A stretch of 64,000 nucleotides of DNA from Panax quinquefolius (lineage: Eukaryota > Streptophyta > Magnoliopsida > Apiales > Araliaceae), in the NCBI GenBank assembly GCA_020205615.1, contig CM035170.1, forward strand, positions 114,738,253 through 114,802,252, in the 5' to 3' direction. The notes under the pieces are model-generated. The model was not told the origin of the DNA, searched no databases, and saw nothing but the letters and a program-made list of their open reading frames with translations. Made by a program: the position numbers and the translations under genes. Positions 11,275-22,500 of this stretch are shown one piece after another; position 1 is the first letter of the stretch, and each line of letters starts with the position of its first letter.

Positions 11275-11410
11275 TTGCCCCACAAATCGCTACTTAATTC
11301 AATTAACTTAGCAGTAAAAAATTTGCCCCACAAATCGCTACCTTTTGTTACTCTAGTTCTTACTCTGTTTCGTCTTTTTGTTGATGAATTTCCACACAAA
11401 TCGCTACTAT
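11275..11410 (+). repeat. Three spaced copies of CACAAATCGCTAC
   Basis: The word CCCCACAAATCGCTAC occurs at about 11278 and 11328, and a third copy (CACACAAATCGCTAC) at about 11394. Spacing is about 50 and 66 bp, with unrelated sequence between. In one frame the word encodes PHKSL three times, but the 115-aa open frame around it has no other family feature, so I treat it as a repeat and not a gene. Confidence 0.55.
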
Positions 11411-11559
11411 TTGCTCGTCGTGGTTTGCTTCTTCCTAGGGTCCGATTCATGATGATCTGCAGGCACGTGAAGCTAGCATTGAACGAACTCTTGGAGGATA
11501 AACTGAATCAGGAGTGTGCATTTTGTAACTACCAATCATCAAACATTCTCCTTGACTGA

Positions 11560-12030
11560 ATAGAAATGAGCTCCTTCACATCTGTACAAAGAGAAACCAA
11601 ATTTTTGGCTGATGGTTGATTTCCCCAATTTTTTGATTTTTTATTCGAAATAGGCTCTTCAATCTTGTAAACTACGTGCAGGAATATAGGATCCAAAGAT
11701 GTAATTATTGAACAAAATTTTTTTAAAAATTAAATCTAATATTAAAAATTAAATACTAATGGATATTATCTGAAATATTAACACAGGTCTGAAGATAGAA
11801 ATTAAAATTTTAATATAATATTAAACATTTATATTGATAGAATTCTCAACTATTGTATGGAATAGGAAGCAATTACATTAATACATAGTTTTGAATATTT
11901 AAGGATCAAGATAATAAAATAGAGTAAAAACGATAAATGATTTCAAAACCTCAAATAATAAGAAACAAAATGATACCTTTTTTGTTGCAATCCCTTGAAG
12001 TATGAAACAACTAACCCAATTATACACACT
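11560..12030. other. AT-rich spacer
   Basis: Nothing is recognised apart from strongly AT-rich sequence near 11700-11850. Confidence 0.25.
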
Positions 12031-12790
12031 TCCTTAGACTTTTATAAAATAACCAATGTGGAACTTGACTATTAAGGTCTCACTTGTAGTTTTTTTATAG
12101 GAAAACTTACTTAGACTTTTATAAAATAACCAATGTGGCACTTAACTATTAAGGTTATAGGAAAACTTCCTTGGACTTTTTATAAATTAACCAATCAATG
12201 TGAGACTTTTATTCTAACTTATGAGCAAATTTTTCCCAACTTATTGATAAATAATTTAGTTTATCTAATTTCTTTTACTTTTACCAATTTAACCAATATA
12301 AAACTTGTAAACCACCAATTATTAATAGTTGATAGTCTTTTTATAAAGCAAAACTTCCTTAGACTTTTATAAAATAACTTCCTTACTTTTATAAAATAAC
12401 CAATGTGGGACTTGGCTATTAAGGTCTCACTTGATAGTCAAAGCATATATTTCCCAACTTATTGATAAATAATTTAAGTTTATCTAATTTCTTTTACTTT
12501 TCCAATTTAATCGATATAAAACTTGTAAACCACTAACTACTAAGGTTTCATTTTACAAAGAAAACTTCCTTAGATTTTAAGGGTTTTTTATAAAGAAAAC
12601 TTCCTTAGACTTTTAAAAATGAACCAATGTGGGACTTGACTATTAAGGTTTCACTTTGAAGTCTTTTTATAAGGAAAACTTCCTTAGACTTTTACAAGTT
12701 AACCAATGTGGGACTTGGCTATATGTTCTTCAATATGTATTCTCTTGTCTTACCAATATCCCACATTGTCTAATTTGTGTTCTCATGTCT
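12031..12790. repeat. Cluster of ACCAATGTGGGACTTG-type repeats
   Basis: A composite word 'aaaacttccttagacttttataaaat' followed by 'aaccaatgtgggacttgactattaaggt' recurs at about 12051, 12130, 12399, 12622 and 12701, with partial copies between. A complementary form (ATATCCCACATTG) lies at about 12755. The copies are irregularly spaced and differ by small indels, as in old tandem duplications of a repeat terminus. No coding role is visible. Confidence 0.6.
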
Positions 12791-12949
12791 TACTTCTATT
12801 CTATAAATAGGGGAGACCACCAATTCAAATTTCATTCAAGTCCCAAGTATTCTATTATGTCTTTTCTTGTGTTAGTCTATAGTTCTATTTTATAAATAGA
12901 AGAGACTTTAATCCAATTTTTCAAAGCTAAGTTAAAAAAAATTTAAAAA

Positions 12950-13115
12950 ATGAATTGAACTGGTATAACCGATTCGGTCCGGTACATACCGAACTTCTGA
13001 AATAGGTAACCGGAACCGGTACCGAAAACAGGTTTGTACTGAATTGGTCCCGAACTGGTTTTTTTTGTACTGTACCGGTCGGTTCAGACCGGTCTGGTTC
13101 GCCTCACAAATTGAA
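12950..13115. repeat. CCGGT-rich palindromic segment
   Basis: Between 12958 and 13110 the words ACCGG, CCGGT and GGTACCG recur many times (for example GGAACCGGTACCGAAAAC near 13012 and GTACCGGTCGG near 13075). They form several overlapping short palindromes in otherwise AT-rich DNA. No ends or coding content could be assigned. Confidence 0.5.
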
Positions 13116-13240
13116 AATACCGAATACTTTGAACAGTCCTAATTACAACTTCATATGTTGATGTAGTACAACCGATGTCAAAAATTAAAATAAACAATGA
13201 ATATGGCATCAGTTAGATTAACAAAAAAACTAAACTCTAA

Positions 13241-13812
13241 GAACAGTTCAGCCCAATGGGTGCCCATGGAGGAGGAATTCTCTCAGAACAGTTCAGTCCA
13301 ATGGAAGCCCATTGAGTAAGAATTCTCTCAGAACAATTCCGAATTTACAACTCATCAGTTGACAATCCAATGATTCTGACTCATTGCGTGGGAGACCAAT
13401 TAACTAAATCTCGCCAGTAGCGGTCCAGATATAGTAATGTTCGTGGTTTTTTCTTGAAGTAATTTTGTCTACAAAACATTTGTATTCAATCACAACATGG
13501 AAGAATAAAAAACATAGAAAAAAATAATTTAAATAACCTACCACTAAATCCTAGCCAGCAACAACTAAATCTTCTTATTTAATGTCAGGTCGTCTGACAT
13601 TCCTAGCATTCTTCCCAAAACTAACCACAATCTGTGGATGAATATCAAAACATTGTTATATTTGTTCTCCCTCAATCTCAACAAATTGTGAAAGGATGAT
13701 GAATTAAATTTATTTTTTACCGCATCAGACAGCATGAACGTTGTTGTCCAATTAACGGATAAAACAGCAACGTTCAAGGTATCCTCTACGTTGTTGTCCA
13801 ATTAACGGATAA
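13241..13812. repeat. Array leading half-unit (A, B reverse)
   Basis: A partial A module (13241-13430, with the CCATGGAGGAGGAATTCTC word) is followed by reverse B (13440-13800). It abuts the forward B of the next unit at about 13812 with only a few bases between (ACGTTGTTGTCCAATTAACGG against its complement). The c' core normally found between reverse and forward B is missing here, giving a nearly spacer-free B/B inverted repeat. Confidence 0.75.
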
Positions 13813-16800
13813 AATGCTGTTGTTTTATCTGTTAATTGGACAGCAGCGTTCATGTTGTCTGATGTTGTAAAAAATAAATTTAATTCATCATCTTTTCACA
13901 ATTTGTTAAGATTGTGGTAAAACAAATAATCCAATGTTCCGATATCCACCCACGGATTGTGGTTAGTCTTGGAAATGAATGGTAGGAATGTCAGACGGCC
14001 TGACATTAAACTAGAAGATTTAGTTGCTACTAGCGAGGATTTAATGTTATGTTATTTAAATTATTTTTTTACATGTTTTTTTTTTCAATGTTGTGATTGA
14101 ATACAAATTTTTGTGGACAGAATTACCTCAAAGAAAAAGCACGCATATTAGGCCAGATTTAGTTAATTGGTCTCCCACGCAATGGGAGCCGAGATTCGAT
14201 ATAGTCCAAATTTGATGGGCGCCCCCACGGAGGAGGAATTCTCTCGAAGCGATCCAAATTGATGGGATCCCATGGAGGAGTAATTCTCTCGGAACAAATT
14301 CGAATTTACAACTCATCAATTGTCAATCCAATGGTTCTGACTCCCATTACGTGGGAGACCAAAGACCAATTAACTAAATATGACCAATAGCGGACCAGCC
14401 TAGAAGAGATTTTTCCACTTTTGAATCTGTGATTGATACTACGGATTCTACGATAGAAAATTCTAGGATGGAAAAGATGAGAAATGAGAGGGAAACCACG
14501 AGGGAGGAGAGGGAAGCAAAGTGGGTAGAGGAGATGTAGGAAAATTGGGTAGTAAAACTCAAAAAATTCCCGAGACAAACCCCAAAAAAGAAGAAAGAAT
14601 AGAGGATACCTTAAACGTATTCCTTCTTCTTCGTTGTTTACTTTTATTTTGTTTCTGATTCCTGTTCGACTTCGTTTTCTTCTTCATGGTTTCTTGTTTT
14701 TTCCGTTGGGGTTTTCAGGATTTTTGTGGGATTTTTTTTAACTGGGTTTGAGCCGTAAGGGTTTTCAGGTTTTTTTTTTTGGGGTTTTTTCAGTTGACGA
14801 GGGTTTGAGGGGGTTTTGGGTGATAATGAATATATATATATATATATATAAATATAATATAATGAAAACTAGCAAGGTCTTAAATAAAATGAGGGGCTAG
14901 CCAAGAGCCGTGATCGGGTATAATGCGCCAGTACGGGGATCCGCTACAATTTTTTTTGCTAAACCAAGTCAGACTGTTTGCCTTGATTTAAAAAATAAAA
15001 AATTGTAGCCTGGCCTTGGTTTAGCAAAAAAAAAAATTATAGCGAAATCCCTGTACTGGCGCATTGTATACGATCACAGCTCAGGGCTAGCCCTTAGCCT
15101 AGATTTTTTTTAAGACCCCGCTAGTTCTCATTATATTATATTTATATATATATATTCATTATAAACCAAAATCCTCCTCAAACCCTCACCAACTGAAAAA
15201 ACCCAAAAAACCCCAACGACTAAAACCCAGCTGAAAAAATCACCAAAAACCCTGAAAACCCCAACGGAAAAAACAAGCGACCATGAATAAGAAAACGAAG
15301 ACGAACAGGAATCAGAAACAAAAAAAAAACAACAGAGAAGGAATACGTTCAAGGTATCCTCTATTGTATCTTTTTTTGGGGTTTGTCTCGGGGATTATTT
15401 GAGTTTTACTACCCAATTTTCCTCCCTTTCCTCTACCCACTTTGATTTCCTCTCCTCCCTCGTCGGTTTCCCCCTCATTCCTCATCTTTTTCATCCTAAA
15501 ATCTTCTATCCTAGAATCCGTAGGATCAATCACAAATCCAAAAATGGAAAAAATTCCTTTAAGTTGGTCCGCTACAAGGCCCGATTTAGTTAATTGGGCT
15601 CCCACGCAATGGGAGTCAGAACCATTGAATTATCAATTGATGAGTTGTAAATTCGGAATTGTTCCGAGAGAATTTCTCCTCCATGGGCGCCCATTGGGCT
15701 GGACTGTTGTGAGAGAAATACTCCTCCATGGGTGCCCATTGGGCAGGACTATATTAGAGTACCGACTCTCATTGCTTGGGAGACCAAATAACTAAATCTG
15801 GTCAGTAGTGGTGCATGTATAGTAATGTCCCTAGTTTTTCCTTGAAATAATTCTGTCCACAAAACATTTGTATTCAATAACATGTAAGAATAAAAAATAT
15901 AGAAAAAAATAATTTAAATAATATACCACTTAATCCTTGTCAGCAGCAACTAAATTTTTTTGTTTAACGTCAGGCCATCTGACATTTCTATCATTCCTTC
16001 GCAAGACTAACCACAATCCGTGGATGGATATCGAAACATTGAGATATTTGTTCTCCCTCAATCTCAACAAATTGTGAAAGGATGATGGAGACATCATAAA
16101 CGTTGTTGTCCAATTAACGGATAAAACAACATTGTTGATGTTAATGTGACTCCTTGTTGCGTAGATCTTCTCCCTACTATTCTAGTTCTTCCTAGAAGAG
16201 TTTTTTTTTTATTTTTGGATCTGTGATTGATCTTACGAATTCTAGAATAGAAAAGATGAAGGAGAGGGAAACCTAGGAGAGAGGAGTGGGAGGCAAAGTG
16301 GGTAGAGGAGAGTGAAGAAAATTGGGTAGTAAACCAGAAGCCCCTAGACAAACCCTAGAGGATAACTTGAACCGTTATTTTCATTTTTTTGTTTCTGATT
16401 CCTCTTCTTTTACTTCGTATTCGTCTTCGTTTTCTTCTTCAGGCTTGCTTGTTTTTTCCATTGGGGTTTCAGGATTTTTTGGGGGTTTCAGTTCTTCAAA
16501 AATGAGGGGCTAGCCCAGACTGCTTGCTTTGATTTAAAATATAAAAAATTGAAGCCTCGCTTAGTTTAGCAAAAAAAAATTGTAACGGATCCTGGCGCAT
16601 TGTAACAGATCACAGCTCAAGGCTAGCCCCTCATTTTTTTAAGACCCCGTTGTTTCTCATTATATTTTATATATATATATTCATTAACCCAAAAAAAACT
16701 GAAAACCCCAACTGCTCAAATCACAACCAGCTGAAAAAGCTCCAAAAACCCTGAAAATCCCAACGGAAAAAACAAGTGACCATAAAGAAGAAAACGAAGA

Positions 16801-17045
16801 AAAAGAACAGGAATCAGGAACAAAAAAAAAAGTGGAGAAGAAGAAATGTGTTCAAGGTATCCTCTAAAGGTGTCTCGGAGCTTCTTTACCCACTTTGTCA
16901 ACCTCTCCTCTCTCATTTTTTCTATCCTAGAATCCGTAGGATCAATCACAGATTCAAAAATGGAAAAAACTCTTCTAAGAAGAACGGGAAGAATATGGAG
17001 AAGAATTACAGAGGGAAAAAAACAAAAATTAAGGAGTAACATTAA
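13813..17045. repeat. Array unit 1, both cores present
   Basis: Forward B 13813-14145, A 14147-14400, C 14400-14530, D 14580-14820, core c 14830-15145, reverse D 15160-15360, reverse C 15365-15560, A 15570-15825, reverse B 15830-16140, then C'D' 16150-16490, core c' 16495-16690, reverse D'C' 16690-17000. The mirror point of the first half is near 14985. B arms end 1.17 kb to its left and 1.16 kb to its right. Confidence 0.8.
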
Positions 17046-19025
17046 CATCAACAAAGCTGTTGTTTTATCCGTTAATTGGACAGTAGCGTTCATGTTGTCT
17101 GATGTTGTAAAAAATAAATTTAATTCATCATCTTTTCATAATTTGTTGAGATTGAGGTAAAACAAATATTCCAATGTTCCGATATCCATCCATGGATTGT
17201 GGTTAGTCTTGGAAAAGAATGGTAGGAATGTCAGATGGCCTGACATTAAACAATAAGATTTAGTTACTGCTGGAGAGAATTTAGTGGTATATTATTTAAA
17301 TTATTTTTTTCCATGGTTTTTTTCTTCAATGTTGTGATTGCATACAAATATTTTGTGAACAGGCATATTACTATACCTGGACCGCTACAGGCCAGATTTA
17401 GTTAATTGGTCTCCCACGCAATGGGAGTCAGTACTATGATATAGTCCAACCCAATGGGCGCCCATGGAGGAGGAATTCTCTCAAAACAGTCCAGCCCAAT
17501 GATAGCCCATGAAGGAGTAATTCTCTCAGAACAAATTCGAATTTACAAGTCATCAATTGACAATCCAATGGTTCTGACTCCCATTGCGTGGGAGACCAAT
17601 TAACTAAATATGACCAGTAGCGAACCAGCCTAGAAGAGATTTTTCTATTTTTGAATCTGTGATTGATACTACGGATTCTACGATAGAAGATTCTAAGATG
17701 GAAAAGATGAGAAATGAGGGGGAAACCCATGAGGGAGGAGAGGAAAGCAAAGTGGGTAGAGGTGATGTTAGAAAATTGGGAGAAAAACTCAAAAAATCCC
17801 CGATACAAAATCCAAAAAAGAAGAAAGAATAGAGGATACCTTAAACGTATTCCTTCTTCTCCGTTGTTTTCTTTTTTTTTTTTTGTTTCTGATTCCTATT
17901 CGACTTCGTTTTCTTCTTCATGGTTACTTGTTTTTTCCGTTGGGGTTTTTAGGATTTTTGGGGGATTTTTTTTCAGCTGGGTTTGAGCCGTAGGGGTTTT
18001 CAGGGTTTTTTGGGGTTTTTTCAGTTGGTGAGGGTTTGAGGGGGGTTTTGGGTGATAATGAATATATATATATATATATAAATATAATATAATGAAAACT
18101 AGCGAGGTCTTAAATAAAATGAGGGACTAGCCCAGAGCTGTGATCGGTTACAATGCGCCAGTACGGAGATCCGCTACAATTTTTTTTGCTAAACCAAGTC
18201 AAACTGCTTGCTTTGATTTAAAAAATAAAAAATTGTGGCTCGACTTAGTTTAGCAAAAAAAAATTATAGTGAATCCCTGTACTGGCTCATTGTATACGAT
18301 TACATCTCTGGGCTAGCCCCTACCCCAGATTTTTTTTAAGACCCCGCTTGTTCTCATTATATTATATTTATATATATATATATATTCATTATCAACCAAA
18401 ATCCTCCTCAAACGCTCACCAACTGAAAAAACCCAAAAAACCCAAACAAAACCCAGCTGAAAAAATCCCCAAAAACCCTGAAAACGCAACGGAAAAAACA
18501 AGTGATCATGAATAAGAAAACGAAGACGAACAGGAATCAGAAACCCAAAAAAAAAAAAACAACGGAGAAGAAGGAATACGTTCAAGGTATCCTCTATTCT
18601 TTCTTATTTTTTGGGGTTTGTCTCGGAAATTATTTTAGTTTTACTACCCAATTTTCCTCCCTCTCCTCTATCCACTTTGATTCCCTCTCCTCCCCCATGG
18701 GTTTCTCCCTCATTCCTCATATTTTCCATCCTAAAATCTTCTATCCTAGAATCCGTAGGATCAATCACAAATCCAAAAATGAAAAAACAATTGGGCTCCA
18801 ACGCAATGGGAGTCAGAACCATTGGATTATCAATTGATGAGTTGTAAATTCGGAATTGTTCGGAGAGAATTCCTCCTCCATGGACGCCCATTGGGCTGGA
18901 CTGTTGTGAGAGAAACACATCCAACATGGGTGACAGATCCAAAAACGAAAAAAATTCATCTAGGAAGAACAGGAAGAATATGGAGAACTACAGAGGGAAA
19001 AAAACAAAAAACAATGAGTCACATT
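17046..19025. repeat. Array unit 2, internally deleted
   Basis: Forward B, A, C, D, core c (18060-18350), reverse D and reverse C are present as in unit 1. At about 18925, inside the second A module, the sequence jumps straight into reverse C' (GATCCAAAAACGAAAAAA). The reverse B, C'D' and c' core are lost, about 1.3 kb shorter than the other units. The break is at a GAGAGAAACAC/TGACAGATCC junction. Confidence 0.75.
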
Positions 19026-20342
19026 AACATCAACAATGTTGTTTTATCTGTTAATTGGCCAGCAACGTTCATGTTGTCTGATGTTGTAAAAAATAAATTT
19101 AATTCATCATCATTTCACAATTTGTTGAGATTGAGGTAGAACAAATATTCCAATGTTCCGATATCCATCCACGGATTGTGGTTAGTCTTGGAAAGAAATG
19201 GTAGGAATGTCAGACGGCCTGACATTAAACTAGAAGATTTAGATGCTGCTAGCAAGGATTTAATGTTATGTTATTTAAATTATTTTTTTCTATGTTTTTT
19301 TTTTCTTTCATGTTGTGATTGAATACAAATATTTTGTGAACAGAATTAACTCAAGAAAAAAGCAAGCATATTACTATACCTGGACCGCTACAGGCCAGAT
19401 TTATTTAATTGGTCTCCCACGCAATGGGAGTCGGTACTAGTCCAGCCCAATGGGCGCCCGTGGAGGAGGAATTCTCTCAGAACAGTCCAGTCCAATGGGA
19501 GCCCATGGAGGAGTAATTTTCTCATAACAAATTCGAATTTGCAAGTCATCAATTGACAATCTAATGGTTCTGACTCACATTATTGCGTGGGAGACCAATT
19601 AACTAAATATGACCAGTAGCGGACAAGCCTAGAAGAGATTTTTCCATTTTTGAATCTGTGATTGATACTACGAATTCTACGATAGAAGATTCTAGTATGA
19701 AAAAGATGAGAAATGAGGGGAAAACCCATGAGGGAGGGGAGGAAAGCAAAGTAGGTAGAGGAGATGTAGGAAAATTGGGTAGTAAAACTCAAATAATTTC
19801 CAAGACAAACCCCAAAAAGAAGAAAGAATAGAGGATACCTTAAACGTATTCCTTCTTCTCCGTTGTTTTCTTTTTTTTGTTTCTGATTCCGGTTCGACTT
19901 CGTTTTCTTCTTCATGGTTACTTAATTTTTCCGTTGGGGTTTTCAGGATTTTTGGGGGATTTTTTTCAGCTGGGTTTGAGCCGTAGGGGTTTTCTGGGTT
20001 TTTTTGGATTTTTTCCGTTGGTGAGGGTTTGAGGGGGGTTTTGGGTGATAATGAATGTATATATATAAATATAATATAATGAAAACTAGCGAGATCTTAA
20101 ATAAAATGAGGGACTAGCCCAGAGCTGTGATCGATTCTGATCCATCGGAGATCCATTACAATTTTTTTGCTAAAACAAGTCAGATTGCTTGCTTTGATTT
20201 AAAAATAAAAATCAGAGCTTTGGCTTAGTTTAGCAAAAAAAATTATAGCGAATCCCTGTACTGACTCATTGTATACGATCACAGCTCTGGGCTAGCCCTA
20301 CCACAGATTTTTTTTAAGACCCCGCTAGTTCTCATTATATTA

Positions 20343-20380
<38 letters not shown>

Positions 20381-22500
20381 TTATCAACCAAAATCCTCCT
20401 CAAACTCTCACTAACTGAAAAAACCCAAAAAACCCTAAAAACCCAAACAAAACCCAGCTCAAAATAATCCCCAAAAATCCCAACGGAAAAAATAAGTGAC
20501 CATGAATAAGAAAACGAAGACGAACAAGAATCAGAAACAAAAAAAAAAAAAAAAAACAAAGGAGAAGGAATACGTTCAAGGTATCCTCTATTCTTTCTTA
20601 TTTTTTGGGGTTTGTCTCGGGAATTATTTGAGTTTTACTACCCAATTTTACTCCCTCTCCTCTACCCACTTTGATTCCCTCTCCTCTCTTATCTTTTCCA
20701 TCCTAAAATCTTCTATCCTAGAATCTGTAGGATCAATCACAGATCCAAAAATGAAAAAACTCTTCTAGACTGGTCCGTTACAGGCCAGATTTAGTTAATT
20801 GGGCTCCCACGCAATGGGAGTCAGAACCATTGGATTATCAATTGATAAGTTGTAAATTCGAAATTCGAAATTGTTCGGAGAGAATTCCTCCTCCATGGAC
20901 GCCCATTGGGCAGGACTGTTGTGAGAGAAATACTCATCCAACATGGGTGACCATTGGGCAGGACTATATCAGAGTACCGACTCTCATTGCGTGAGAGACT
21001 AAATAACTAAATCTGGTCAGTAGCGGTCCATGTATAGTAATGTCCCTGATTTTTCCTTGAGGTAATTCTGTCCACAAAACATTTGTATTCAATAACATTG
21101 AAAAATAAAAAATATAGAAAAAAATAATTTAAATAACATACCACTAAATCCCTTACAGCAACTAAATCTTTTTGTTTGATGTCAGACCGTATGACATTCC
21201 TACCATTCCTTTCCAAAACTAACCACAATCCGTGGATGAATATCGGAACATTAGAATATTTATTTTCCTTCAATCTCAACAAATTGTGAAAATATGATGA
21301 ATTAAATTTATGTTTTACAACATCAGACAGCATAAACGATGTTGTCCAATTAACGGATAAAACAACAACATTAATGATGTTAATGTAAGTCCTTGTTTTT
21401 GTTTTTTTTTCCTTTGTAGTTTTTCTCCATATTATATTCTTCATGTTCTTTCTAGAAAAGTTTTTCTATTTTTGGATCTGTGATTGATCCTACGGATTCT
21501 ACTATAGAAGATTCTAGGATAGAAGAAATGAGATAGGAGAGGGAGGCAAAGTGGATAAAGAAGCTCCGAGACAAACCCTACAGGATACCTTGAACGTATT
21601 TCTTCTCCACTGTTGTTTTCATTTTTTTTGTTTCTGATTCATGTTCTTTTCCTTCATATTCGTATTCGTTTTCTTCTTCATGGTTACTTGTTTTTTCCAT
21701 TGGGGTTTTCAGGATTTTTGGGGGTTTCAGCTGGTAGCTAGGTCTTAAAAAATGAGAGGCTAGCCCAAAACTTTGATCGGCTACAATGCGTTTTTTTTTT
21801 TTGCTAAACTAAGCCATACTGCTTACTTTGATTTAAAATATAAAAAATTGAAGCCCGACTTAGTTTAGCAAAAAAAATTGTAACGGACCCCGCTGTTTCT
21901 CATTATATTATATATATATATATATATATATATTCATTAACCCAAAAAAACTTGAAAACCCCAGTGGCTCAAACCCCCCACCAGCTGAAAAAACTCCAAA
22001 ACCCGGACAACCCCAACAAAGAAAACAAGTGTCATGAAGAAGAAAATGAAGATTTAATCTGAAGAAAAGAACAGAATCGAAAAGCAAAAAACGGAGAAGA
22101 AGAAATACGTTTAAGGTATCCTCTAGGGTTTTTCTCGGAGCTTCCTTACCCACTTTGCCTCAAACTCCAAAACCCGGAAAACCCCAACAACAAAAAACAA
22201 GTGTCATGAAGAAGAAAATGAAGACGAATACGAAGAAAAAGAACACGAATCAGAAACAAAAAAAACGGAAAAGAAGAAATACGTTTAAGGTATCCTCTAG
22301 GGTTTTTCTCGGAGCTTCCTTACCCACTTTGCCTCCCTCTTTTCTCCTCCCTCATTTTTTTTATCCTAAAATCTTCTATACTAGAATCCGTAAGATCAAT
22401 CACAAATCCAAAAAAGAAAAAAACTCATCTAGAAAGAACAGGAAGAATATAGAGAACTACAGAGGATAAAAAACAAAAAAACAATGAGTCTCATTAACAT
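19026..22500. repeat. Array unit 3, with 171-bp local duplication
   Basis: The module order is complete: forward B 19030-19380, A to 19630, C/D to 20040, core c 20060-20340, reverse D/C to 20765, A 20770-21035, reverse B 21035-21375, C'D' to 21735, core c' 21740-21930, reverse D'C' to 22500. In the last part a segment containing AAACTCCAAAACCCGG is repeated with an offset of 171 bp (21991 and 22162), which explains the extra length. A run of TA repeats (20347-20378) marks the outer edge of core c. Confidence 0.75.

Noticed and set aside
11212..11559. 115-codon plus-strand frame with three PHKSL repeats
   Set aside because: The peptide repeat is explained by a DNA repeat, and the opposite strand is also open. 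No domain is visible.
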